Shown here: piece by piece, positions 27,830 to 34,731 of the stretch
How positions within the stretch are numbered: position 1 is the first letter of the stretch
How the letters are laid out: every line of letters starts with the position of its first letter
DNA from: Candidatus Pelagibacter giovannonii
Lineage (GTDB): Bacteria; Pseudomonadota; Alphaproteobacteria; Pelagibacterales; Pelagibacteraceae
DNA: 64,000 nt
Assembly: GCF_012276695.1 (NCBI RefSeq)
Contig: NZ_CP038852.1
Coordinates: forward strand, 1,301,706 to 1,365,705
Direction of reading: 5' to 3'
Notes under the pieces: generated by a model
Databases searched by the model: none
Told to the model about the DNA's origin: nothing
What the model saw: only the letters and a program-made list of their open reading frames with translations
Translations under genes and position numbers: made by a program

Positions 27830-28106
27830 CTTCTTCAGACTTTTTGTGCATGTCATGTGCTTGAACAATGTATGCTAAAGCATCATCGTAACTATCCTCT
27901 TTGAATTTATGTGTTGATCTAATTATTTTTGCTTGAGCATAAAGTAATGGAACTTGCCATCCTTCAATTGGAGAAATCAAATGCTTGTCCAGTAGTATGG
28001 ACCAAGAAGAAGCAATGCGCTGCATGTTTTCCTCAAATGATCCATACTGATCTTGTCTGGATAGCTCTAGCTCTTCTAATCGGTTATGAAGATTTTTTCT
28101 TGTCAT
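27792..28106 (-). CDS. DUF6378-like phage protein
   Basis: 104 residues from the ATG at 28106 (AAGG just upstream). The pattern RQDQYGSFEENMQRIASSWSILL followed by a basic helix (AQAKIIRSTHKFKEDSYDDALAYI) matches DUF6378, a small family common in phage early regions. The family function is not established; the helical E-x-x-D pattern suggests a MazG-like fold. Confidence 0.6.
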   Translation of the reverse strand: MTRKNLHNRLEELELSRQDQYGSFEENMQRIASSWSILLDKHLISPIEGWQVPLLYAQAKIIRSTHKFKEDSYDDALAYIVQAHDMHKKSEEDDLSSVETKPRT

Positions 28107-28260
28107 CCTTAACCTTGTAGACTTCATGAGCTTTCTGAATATAGAACTCAACAGTTTTAGACATACTTATTGGTAGCTCAAACTTTTTTTGAGAAAGTTC
28201 TTCTAGCAACTGATAAGTCTTAATGTTGATAGCCACACTTTTAAATTTGTCTGGGTTCAC
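28084..28260 (-). CDS. Ribbon-helix-helix-like small protein
   Basis: 58 residues from a GTG at 28258-28260, with GGAGG at the correct distance; this decides the start over a longer open frame. KFKSVAINIKTYQLLEELSQKKFELPISMSKTVEFYIQKA looks like a ribbon-helix-helix fold (strand, then two helices). Probably a DNA-binding regulator of the early operon. Confidence 0.6.
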   Translation of the reverse strand: MNPDKFKSVAINIKTYQLLEELSQKKFELPISMSKTVEFYIQKAHEVYKVKDDKKKSS

Positions 28261-28261
28261 T

Positions 28262-28543
28262 TTAAGCCTCCAATTCTGCTGGATTAAAAGCAGTAGCATC
28301 ATTGGCATCTTCAGCTGGTTCAACTCTATAAAAAGTATAAAAAGTTGTTCCTTCTGGCATCTTGCCTTTGCCACTAGCTTTTTGTTGGTAAGCTCCGAAA
28401 CGATGTTTAACTCCATCGACAACGATAGTTCCAGACATGTCGTAACTACTAGGACTTTTTTTATTTGTTGCTATGAAAGCAGCTCCTAGATCTGGTCTTT
28501 CTTTAGCTGGTGCAGCAGTTGCTGCGGTATCAAAATCTGACAT
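28262..28543 (-). CDS. Phage early protein, possible DNA-metabolism accessory
   Basis: 93 residues with a disordered Ala-rich N-terminus, then a beta-rich centre (YDMSGTIVVDGVKHRFGAYQQKASGKGKMPEG) and an acidic tail. It directly follows the annealing-protein gene. An acidic tail next to a recombinase gene recalls single-strand binding proteins, but no family is recognised. Confidence 0.5.
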   Translation of the reverse strand: MSDFDTAATAAPAKERPDLGAAFIATNKKSPSSYDMSGTIVVDGVKHRFGAYQQKASGKGKMPEGTTFYTFYRVEPAEDANDATAFNPAELEA

Positions 28544-28545
28544 GG

Positions 28546-29127
28546 TTATATAACTCCTTTGGTTTGCAGATTAGTTTTGTAAGTTTGGAAATCTTCCATA
28601 AATGTTGTGTAAGCAATTGGATTTTTTAATTTCAATTCACTTAACATCGGTTTATTTTTAGATAACCATTCTTGGTAAGATCCTTTGTGAGACACAGCTT
28701 CTAAATCTTTTAAAGCTGTTTGGATCTTTTTGTCTTGCTGCAATATTGCAGTTGAAACTTCTTCAGCAGATGCAATTCCATCTGAAATAAAGCCTAGAAA
28801 TGCAAGAGCTCTACCGATTGCAGATGTTTCGCAATTCTCCAAAGCACTTGTCATATTGATTTTTGATGCTGTTCTTTTCTCTTCAGCATGACCAGTAGCA
28901 ACATGTTTATCATCAATAAAAATGTCTGCTTGCATGACAACACTATCTTTGTCCATATGTTGGATCTTCGAAATGATGTCCATTGCAGAGCCTAATACTC
29001 TTCTAGCTACTGCTATTCTTAATGATACTTGAGCATAACTTTTGCCATGTATCGAAATGGTATTGCCATCCAATGATTTTTTAAATTCATTAACAGCTAG
29101 GACCAGCTTATCTTTTATATCAGCCAT
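28546..29127 (-). CDS. ERF-like single-strand annealing protein
   Basis: 193 residues. The block SALENCETSAIGRALAFLGFISDGIASAEEV (about residues 90-122) is typical of ERF-superfamily phage recombination proteins and relatives. An upstream beta segment (VVMQADIFIDDKHVATGHAEE) fits. It would anneal single-stranded DNA in phage recombination or replication. Its neighbour is a nuclease, the usual partner. Assignment rests on this motif. Confidence 0.65.
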   Translation of the reverse strand: MADIKDKLVLAVNEFKKSLDGNTISIHGKSYAQVSLRIAVARRVLGSAMDIISKIQHMDKDSVVMQADIFIDDKHVATGHAEEKRTASKINMTSALENCETSAIGRALAFLGFISDGIASAEEVSTAILQQDKKIQTALKDLEAVSHKGSYQEWLSKNKPMLSELKLKNPIAYTTFMEDFQTYKTNLQTKGVI

Positions 29128-29183
29128 AAGGTTATACCTCCTATAAATATGATGAATGAAGCTGATAAAACTCTTCTCTTCAT
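29115..29183 (-). CDS. Possible 22-residue membrane peptide
   Basis: A 22-codon open frame (MKRRVLSASFIIFIGGITLWLI) overlaps the start of the annealing-protein gene. Basic N-terminus then one hydrophobic helix. It contains that gene's GGAGG ribosome site, so it may only be a leader or chance frame. Confidence 0.2.
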   Translation of the reverse strand: MKRRVLSASFIIFIGGITLWLI

Positions 29184-29233
29184 CTGGTTTTTTTTCTTAT
29201 CCAATTTAATCTGGATGTGAAAATCTTTTAAAT

Positions 29234-30295
29234 TCATGAAAGCTTCCATATTGATTTAGCTTCTTTTAATAATTCTGTAGGCATTCCATTCCAAGCAAAA
29301 GGATGGTCCAGGTTCATATCCATTAAAGATGCTGCACCTTCAATAATTTCCATTTTAGATCTGTCTTGAAATAAAGCTAAAATTGCTTCTCTTCTTCTGA
29401 AAGTATTAAACATTATTTGTAAATTTCTTTTCATACCTTCGACTGTTAAGTGATGACAGTTAGTGCTATCAAAAATAGTGTAACCAGTTTTAGTTGCGTA
29501 AAGTAAATATGCTGGAACTTTAAAATCAAAGTGTGCTGCATAGGTTGCTACCTGGACACAATGATTAAAACTAGCGGCAGCTGGAACAGAGGAAACAAGA
29601 AAACTCCTATTACCATCCTTTTTGACTTTTCCGAGACGAGACCATTTAGTTTTAAGTTCAATAATTTTATGTGGAAAGGCATCTTGCGATGTCGGATTTA
29701 TCTCATGAGGAGCTTTACCGAACACATTACTCTTACCGAAATCAAAATCTATTCTTCCAACAGTAGGTAACAACGGAGATGAAAAACCTTCTGGTTGGTC
29801 GATTGATATTTGTCTCTCACAAGTAATCGGACTTGCCACCGCTAGTTCTGTTAAGCCAGCATTTGCATTATGCAAAACTTCTGGGATCTCTTCTAAATAT
29901 CTATATTTTTTATCGCTATCCTTTTCATCTTGAGGTGCGTATTCTTTTAAATTTTCTATCTCCTCCTGGAGAGCTGCATCCAATGTCATTTTCTCATTTG
30001 GCATTGCTGCTACTTTTCTCTTTACTGGATGTAATCTATAAACTGTATCGGCATAAACTTTTGACAAAGTATCTCCAATAATTTTTCCACTTTCCATCGC
30101 TGCATTTGATGGCAATAATTCTCTTCTTAATTTTTGTGTCATGAAACAATATTTGAATAACCAGGCTGCATCTGGAATTACAAATTGAGTTGGGGAGTAA
30201 TGATTGATTTCTAAAGTTCTAGCAAAAAGAGGAAGTGTCTTTTGTAGTTCTGCTGCTAATGGATCTGCTACTAAAGTTTGTGATTTTATTATCAT
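29234..30295 (-). CDS. PD-(D/E)XK nuclease (RecB/exonuclease-like)
   Basis: 353 residues. Nuclease core: D183 in VGRIDFDF, E213-x-K215 in IELKTKW, and Q248/Y252 in CVQVATYAAHF. These match the PD-(D/E)XK exonuclease arrangement of phage RecB/Cas4-like enzymes. It likely resects DNA ends for the annealing protein encoded downstream. First gene of the leftward operon; the 22-bp element at 30334-30355 lies 39 bp upstream. Confidence 0.8.
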   Translation of the reverse strand: MIIKSQTLVADPLAAELQKTLPLFARTLEINHYSPTQFVIPDAAWLFKYCFMTQKLRRELLPSNAAMESGKIIGDTLSKVYADTVYRLHPVKRKVAAMPNEKMTLDAALQEEIENLKEYAPQDEKDSDKKYRYLEEIPEVLHNANAGLTELAVASPITCERQISIDQPEGFSSPLLPTVGRIDFDFGKSNVFGKAPHEINPTSQDAFPHKIIELKTKWSRLGKVKKDGNRSFLVSSVPAAASFNHCVQVATYAAHFDFKVPAYLLYATKTGYTIFDSTNCHHLTVEGMKRNLQIMFNTFRRREAILALFQDRSKMEIIEGAASLMDMNLDHPFAWNGMPTELLKEAKSIWKLS

Positions 30296-30333
30296 GTAAC
30301 CACATATAATCTCTCTTACTTATATGTAAAGTG

Positions 30334-30355
30334 ATGTGTGCGATTTGGATAAACT
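30334..30355 (-). promoter_or_regulatory. Left copy of 22-bp immunity element
   Basis: Read on the minus strand it is AGTTTATCCAAATCGCACACAT with a single difference from the copy at 32039-32060. It lies upstream of the leftward operon. A TTTACA..16 bp..TATATG pair follows it toward the nuclease gene. It is proposed to be an operator of the left early promoter. Confidence 0.65.
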
Positions 30356-30362
30356 TTAATGT

Positions 30363-30665
30363 CTATTTAGGCAGCTTCGACTGTTTCGGAAAGTTCGACA
30401 CATTCGACAAATTAGTGCCAGCTTTTACTTGGTTTTGTTTGTACTTTAATTTAATTTTACTTGTTTTGTTCTTCCACTCATCAAGATCAGTTTGATAAAA
30501 AACTTGTTTAAAAAATAAAATTTTAAATTTAGGTCTTAAATTTTCTGGCAATGGACATTTATCAGATAGGTAATGTAAAAAAGTTGTTCTTGGTAATCCA
30601 ATATATCTAGCTGCACCAGCCGCTGTTGTATATTCATTTTTATTTTCATCCAATTTCCAGATCAT
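30363..30665 (-). CDS. Excisionase-like HTH protein
   Basis: 100 residues. The N-terminal EYTTAAGAARYIGLPRTTFLHYL followed by FYQTDLDEW has the AlpA/excisionase (MerR-like winged-helix) pattern of a short HTH and basic wing. The basic, Ser/Asn-rich C-terminus is low complexity. The start overlaps the stop of the repressor candidate (TAATG). It could be Xis or an immunity co-regulator. Confidence 0.6.
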   Translation of the reverse strand: MIWKLDENKNEYTTAAGAARYIGLPRTTFLHYLSDKCPLPENLRPKFKILFFKQVFYQTDLDEWKNKTSKIKLKYKQNQVKAGTNLSNVSNFPKQSKLPK

Positions 30666-32002
30666 TATTTTTTACCACCATGAATTATTTTTAATGCAGC
30701 ATCTACTGGAGCTCTAGTAGCTTTACTAAATAAACTTTTTTTAGCTTCCATTGTTTCATTTTCAATTTGTTTTTGGACTTCTTTAATTTTATTCATTAAT
30801 TCTTGAGTTGCTTTTTCTTGCTCTTCTGAAATCTTTTTTAAAGTTTGTTCAGCTGCTTTTTTTGCTTTAACAGAATACTCTGCATATTTCATAGCTTCTG
30901 CTTTTTGTTCCGCTTCTTTTTTATATTTTGCTTTTAAAACTTCCATTTCTGATCTTAATAATTCTTCTTGTCTAACTGTTGCTTCTTCTGGAATTTTATT
31001 TTTTAATTTTGTTTGGTCCACAACTGCATCTGGATTTAAAACTAAAATAATTGGAGAAACAAATAATGGCTCAAAGTTTTTTAAAATATATTTTTCTTTA
31101 GCAAAAGGATCTGGATTTAATAAATTACTTTCTCCTTGATTTTCTTCATACAATCCAAAATAAAATCTTTCTTCAGTAGCATCTGTAAATTCTTCTGGTC
31201 CAGCCAATGCTTCAAGACCAACTACACACAATTGATTTAAAATATTTTGTTCTTTTTCAGTACCTCTATAATAAAAAGCAATTTTATTATTATACATAGA
31301 TCCTTTAGCTTCCACTTTGATAGCTTTAATATCAGATCTAAATATATCTCTTGGTACAACAACTGTTTCTAAATTTTCATCTGCTGCATAACTGAAAAGT
31401 CTGCCTGGTGCATAATCATCTTCAAGTGCAGTAGATTTTAATAAATTACATTTACTCCAAACTGGAATAGATTTTTTTTCAAACATTAAATCAACTGGAT
31501 CACAATTTAATTTTTTTGCATATTCAATAGCAACATCTCTTGATATTTCTCTTGAGTTTTTTCCACCTCTTACATGATGATATAAAGTAGCTGATTTAAT
31601 ACCAGTTTTTTCAGCAAATTGTCTTGTTGATGTACCAGTTTGACTTATTGCTCTTCCTAATAATGTATGTGGAGATCCAAAAAAATGATCTTGAGCCATA
31701 AATTTTGTTGTTTTAAATTCATGAACAAATCTTTTTTCCATGTTGTGAGCTGCTTGTGGATTTTTTTTTCTTTCAATAATCGATAGAGCTCTTTTATAAA
31801 CAATTCCTTCTTCTCCATATAAATGAAGTTTCTTTTGATCTGATTGTTTTTGATTTGTTTTTAATTTGTAGGTAAATAAAACATCTGTCATTGGAGAGCC
31901 AAGCAAGCCTTTTGGAGCTGTTTTTACAATTGCAAAATCTTCTAGCTCTGAAACTGTGTTCCAATCTCCTAATCTTTTCTCTTCTAATATATTATCAGAC
32001 AT
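30665..32002 (-). CDS. Large XRE-domain protein with coiled coil, likely lysogeny repressor
   Basis: 445 residues from the ATG at 32002; a TTG at 32023 would add 7. An N-terminal region of about 100 residues precedes an XRE HTH at about residues 115-175 (AISQTGTSTRQFAEKTGIKSATLYHHVRGGK). Then comes a beta-rich region with IKVEAKGSMYNNKIAFYYRG, which recalls S24/LexA-type domains but without a clear catalytic lysine. A long coiled coil (about 340-425) ends it. Its place between divergent early operons and two operator copies points to the repressor. Confidence 0.65.
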   Translation of the reverse strand: MSDNILEEKRLGDWNTVSELEDFAIVKTAPKGLLGSPMTDVLFTYKLKTNQKQSDQKKLHLYGEEGIVYKRALSIIERKKNPQAAHNMEKRFVHEFKTTKFMAQDHFFGSPHTLLGRAISQTGTSTRQFAEKTGIKSATLYHHVRGGKNSREISRDVAIEYAKKLNCDPVDLMFEKKSIPVWSKCNLLKSTALEDDYAPGRLFSYAADENLETVVVPRDIFRSDIKAIKVEAKGSMYNNKIAFYYRGTEKEQNILNQLCVVGLEALAGPEEFTDATEERFYFGLYEENQGESNLLNPDPFAKEKYILKNFEPLFVSPIILVLNPDAVVDQTKLKNKIPEEATVRQEELLRSEMEVLKAKYKKEAEQKAEAMKYAEYSVKAKKAAEQTLKKISEEQEKATQELMNKIKEVQKQIENETMEAKKSLFSKATRAPVDAALKIIHGGKK

Positions 32003-32038
32003 TGGAATACTTCTATCATTCAACCTAGAAAAGTAAAT

Positions 32039-32060
32039 AGTTTATCCATATCGCACACAT
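32039..32060 (+). promoter_or_regulatory. Right copy of 22-bp immunity element
   Basis: AGTTTATCCATATCGCACACAT on the + strand, 21 of 22 positions identical to the left copy in opposite orientation. It lies between the repressor candidate and the rightward operon, where a TTGAC (32066-32070) follows. Confidence 0.65.
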
Positions 32061-32074
32061 AAGTGTTGACTATC

Positions 32075-32089
32075 TATCTGGCGATATTA
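32075..32089 (+). promoter_or_regulatory. TATCTGGCG element before the rightward operon
   Basis: TATCTGGCGATATTA lies 11 bp before the start codon at 32101. A close copy (13 of 15) at 24499-24513 lies 10 bp before int. The core TATC-TGGC-GATA is an inverted repeat. Probably a repressor or integrase-related operator. Confidence 0.45.
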
Positions 32090-32100
32090 AAGCCTTATAA

Positions 32101-32592
32101 ATGCCTAGAAAACAGTATTTTGACCAATTAGTTAGTCCTTTTAGCTACTGGCATCGGAATTGTCATAATGGTGTTGCTTATACAGATCTGGATATGCTCT
32201 CTATTTGTCCAGCTTGTGCTCAACCATTGCTCCTGGCGGACCATATTTATAACAAAGATAATCAGTTCAGATCTAAATCTCCATGGCTTTATAAACCATA
32301 TAAATTTATGGCTTTGAAGGCTGAAATACCATTTTTTACTATTTGGTACACAGTTGATGAGAATACTGAAAACAGAGAAATCACTCAATTTCACATACAG
32401 AACCAGCTCTCACATGGACAGAGAAGAGCATTAACTCCAGATCAGATGTTGGAGTACCTAGAATGGAAAGTGCAACAACATATTCCAGCATGTACTGCAA
32501 AAAAATATTTATTGAAAAGAATTACAGAAAATAATCAACACAATCAAAACTTCACAAGGAGGAGTAATTATGTCAAAATTTTATCTAACTGA
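32101..32592 (+). CDS. Phage early-right protein with CxxC motif
   Basis: 163 residues. 'SICPACAQPLLLADH' may bind zinc. The rest is a mixed fold with a basic C-terminus. No known family. First gene of the rightward operon under the immunity control region. The start is at the first ATG; no strong ribosome site, consistent with a short leader. Ends 23 bases inside the next gene. Confidence 0.6.
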   Translation: MPRKQYFDQLVSPFSYWHRNCHNGVAYTDLDMLSICPACAQPLLLADHIYNKDNQFRSKSPWLYKPYKFMALKAEIPFFTIWYTVDENTENREITQFHIQNQLSHGQRRALTPDQMLEYLEWKVQQHIPACTAKKYLLKRITENNQHNQNFTRRSNYVKILSN

Positions 32593-33079
32593 TCCAAATA
32601 TTTTAGAAGCAGATCTAAATTATCAAGAGTTCAAAATTTATCATTACTTATGCAAGAATTATAATGTTCTTAAAAAAACCGCCTATGTAAGAATTGTAGA
32701 TATTGCTGGACTACATCAATTAACAAAAGATGAGGTAGAAAAAATCTTAATTAAATTTAGCCAGATTAAAGTCAATGATCTGCCATTAATAAGTATGACA
32801 AAAGATAAGTACATCACATTTGATATGCCAAGCCATAAAAAGTTTTTAGAAGATGTAGGATTTAAAAAGTTTTCAAACAAAGGCTTCCAGGCAATCAATG
32901 GTCATTTGAAACAAGTCCACCAGGCGGAGTTTAATAAAGTTTATTTATTTCCAACATTAGATCAGCATGAGCTCTACGATCAATTAGAAGATATGCCAAC
33001 TGAAGAACTTAAAAAATATAAATCAAGTCAATTTCAATATCCATGGGTTTTAAGAGATGTCATCAAAAATAGAGCATGA
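32570..33079 (+). CDS. Phage winged-helix-like protein, possible replication or regulatory role
   Basis: 169 residues with AAGGAGGAG before the start. The first 90 residues (LNYQEFKIYHYLCKNYN...VRIVDIAGLHQLTKDEVEKILIKFSQI) have the layout of a winged helix, similar in style to replication-initiator N-termini. No catalytic motif is visible. It may be the phage's replication initiator, but this is speculative. Confidence 0.5.
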   Translation: MSKFYLTDPNILEADLNYQEFKIYHYLCKNYNVLKKTAYVRIVDIAGLHQLTKDEVEKILIKFSQIKVNDLPLISMTKDKYITFDMPSHKKFLEDVGFKKFSNKGFQAINGHLKQVHQAEFNKVYLFPTLDQHELYDQLEDMPTEELKKYKSSQFQYPWVLRDVIKNRA

Positions 33080-33518
33080 AGTAGATCACTATCTGTATGT
33101 AAGAAGGAATATAGTTAATATTCTTTATGATGCAGCTATAGCAGAGAGATTTATCCGCAAGCCAAATAATAATAGATGTCCTAGTATGTACCAGGCATTA
33201 GAAACTTATTACGATAAAAAAGATTGGGGTTTTCATGTTGAGAATAAGTTGAAATTAAGAGGCACTCCAAGACAAATGCAAAACTATGAAACAGCAATTG
33301 ATTTGCTATTGCTTATTGAAACAGATGTATCAGAAGATCCTTTACTCATGAGAAAAATATATTGGATGAGAGCTAACAGAAATAAATGGACCAGCATTGG
33401 TAAATACTTTGGCTTCCATAGAACAACTGTTAAACGAATGTATGAGAAGGTATTAGATAAGCTATCAAATAAAATTATTGCAACAAGTGTTGACATTATA
33501 ACCAAAAAGTTTAGTTAA
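33057..33518 (+). CDS. HTH protein (DUF6362-like), candidate late-gene regulator
   Basis: 153 residues. The C-terminal HTH at about residues 110-145 (WTSIGKYFGFHRTTVKRMYEKVLDKL) resembles sigma-70 region 4 or DUF6362. It is the last gene before the candidate late promoter and the packaging genes, the classic position for a late activator. It overlaps the preceding gene by 23 bases. Confidence 0.6.
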   Translation: MSSKIEHEVDHYLYVRRNIVNILYDAAIAERFIRKPNNNRCPSMYQALETYYDKKDWGFHVENKLKLRGTPRQMQNYETAIDLLLLIETDVSEDPLLMRKIYWMRANRNKWTSIGKYFGFHRTTVKRMYEKVLDKLSNKIIATSVDIITKKFS

Positions 33519-33583
33519 TTAGTTAATCCTCAAATATTTTTAAATAAATAAATTACATAGGATAATAAATCAAAAAATAATAG

Positions 33584-33611
33584 TTGAAGAGTTATCCTGG
33601 AGCATTATAAT
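33584..33611 (+). promoter_or_regulatory. Candidate late promoter
   Basis: TTGAAG (33584-33589) and TATAAT (33606-33611) with 16-bp spacing lie upstream of the packaging and virion genes. No gene occupies 33519-33695. Confidence 0.5.
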
Positions 33612-33629
33612 AATAGTAACTGCTTCAAA

Positions 33630-33676
33630 CAGAATAATATCATTCTGAATTAATATTTTTTTTCTCTTTTTTTTTT
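33630..33676 (+). terminator. Weak hairpin and T-tracts just after the late promoter
   Basis: CAGAAT/ATTCTG form a 6-bp stem (33630-33647). After 8 bases, runs of 8 and 10 T follow (33656-33663, 33667-33676). The gap between stem and T-run makes it an imperfect terminator. It may be a regulated stop for the late transcript. Confidence 0.3.
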
Positions 33677-33695
33677 CAAACAATAATTAGTAACA

Positions 33696-33920
33696 ATGAA
33701 ATTTAAACTGCCTTGTGAAACATTAACGAAACAAGGAAAGAGACCTTGTAGAGCTCCTGGAATAGTTTGTAAGAATGGTAGCATTCGTTGCAAAGTGCAT
33801 GGAGGTTATAGTTCTGGACCAAAGACTAAAGAAGGTAAAGCAAAGTCTGCCAATAACATTATTAAATACAATGACCAAAGAGCTAGTAATAAACGACAAA
33901 TTAACGAACAAGATTTGTAA
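33696..33920 (+). CDS. Small phage protein with HGG..SGPKTKEGKA motif
   Basis: 74 residues. Three cysteines and a histidine (CETLTKQGKRPCRAPGIVCKNGSIRCKVHGG) could bind zinc. SGPKTKEGKAKSANN is a pattern frequent in small phage proteins encoded next to terminase small subunits. Function unknown. Overlaps the next gene by 50 bases. Confidence 0.65.
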   Translation: MKFKLPCETLTKQGKRPCRAPGIVCKNGSIRCKVHGGYSSGPKTKEGKAKSANNIIKYNDQRASNKRQINEQDL

Positions 33921-34296
33921 CGAATTGATGAATGGTATTCCACTTGCTAGACTTGCAAGACAAAAGGAAATGCCAAGCTTAACAAGAATTTATAAAGAAA
34001 TTACAAACAACAAATCCTTTCTTGCTAGAATAAATGAAGCAAGACGCATTGGTGCTCAAACTTATATTGAGAATGCAATGGATGAGTTGGAACATGCTGA
34101 CAACAGAAACATAATGGTTGTTAGAGAGAAGGTTGGATTAGCCAAGTGGTTAGCTTCTAAACTAATTCCAATCTATGGAGATCGACAAGAAGTTAAAACA
34201 GATACTACTATTGAGATCAAGTGGTCTATTCCAGATGATAAGACAATTGATGTTACTCCAGCTGTTGATGAGATCGGTAGTATAAAGGACAAGTAA
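33871..34296 (+). CDS. terS: Terminase small subunit
   Basis: 141 residues from the ATG at 33871 (MTKELVIND); longer frames overlap the previous gene more. An N-terminal HTH (NELMNGIPLARLARQKEMPSLTRIYKEI) is followed by a helical region with NIMVVREKVGLAKWLASKLIPIYGDR, as in terminase small subunits of this phage type. It recognises phage DNA for packaging. The terminase large subunit follows after about 430 bp. Confidence 0.75.
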   Translation: MTKELVINDKLTNKICNELMNGIPLARLARQKEMPSLTRIYKEITNNKSFLARINEARRIGAQTYIENAMDELEHADNRNIMVVREKVGLAKWLASKLIPIYGDRQEVKTDTTIEIKWSIPDDKTIDVTPAVDEIGSIKDK

Positions 34297-34542
34297 AGTT
34301 ACCTCTTGCGTCATGAGGTTTGGTTATTACAACTTATAAATAAGATCAGTACCAATCCTAGTACCATATGCACTACTCTTTTTGATTTTACTTACTGAAG
34401 CACAGAACTAGCTATCTTGAACTGTAGAGAATGTTGGTATTCTGGCAGAAAATATAGAAAAATTAATTAACTACCACACCACAAAAAACTGTGCGGCTCT
34501 CTTATACGATTAACCATCGGTCATTCACACAGACACAAACAC
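34297..34542 (+). other. 246-bp intergenic region with an AGTACCA pair
   Basis: No gene seen. It has a 5-bp stem-loop (ACCTC/GAGGT, 34301-34319) after terS and two AGTACCA copies at 34348-34354 and 34360-34366. These match the integrase arm-type sites found at both prophage ends. No convincing promoter pair. Confidence 0.4.
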
Positions 34543-34731
34543 ATGAACAAAAAGATTAAAGACAAATACAAAAATGTATCGGCTTATAGCTTTACGACTT
34601 ACAATAATGAGCTAGTAGTAAGTTTCGATGGCTTTGAAGATCAAAGAGATATTATAGAATTTGCAGATTTTGTATTCGCAAGAATTAAGATGAGGTATTG
34701 GCATTCTGAAGGTGTACCAACTTTTCACTAA
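34543..34731 (+). CDS. Small phage protein of unknown function
   Basis: 62 residues (KNVSAYSFTTYNNELVVSFDGFEDQRDIIEFADFVFARIKMRYWHSEGVPTFH in part), a compact alpha/beta pattern. Its stop overlaps the terL start (TAATG). No recognised family. Confidence 0.6.
   Translation: MNKKIKDKYKNVSAYSFTTYNNELVVSFDGFEDQRDIIEFADFVFARIKMRYWHSEGVPTFH

Noticed and set aside
30370..30410. Three TTCGAC repeats on the + strand near 30374-30405
   Set aside because: They fall in the low-complexity Ser/Asn-rich 3' end of the excisionase-like gene and are explained by the repeated residues it encodes.
32066..32099. TTGACT with TATTAA or TTATAA as a promoter for the rightward operon
   Set aside because: Spacers of 13 and 22-23 bp are both outside the usual range, so no promoter is called although one probably exists here.
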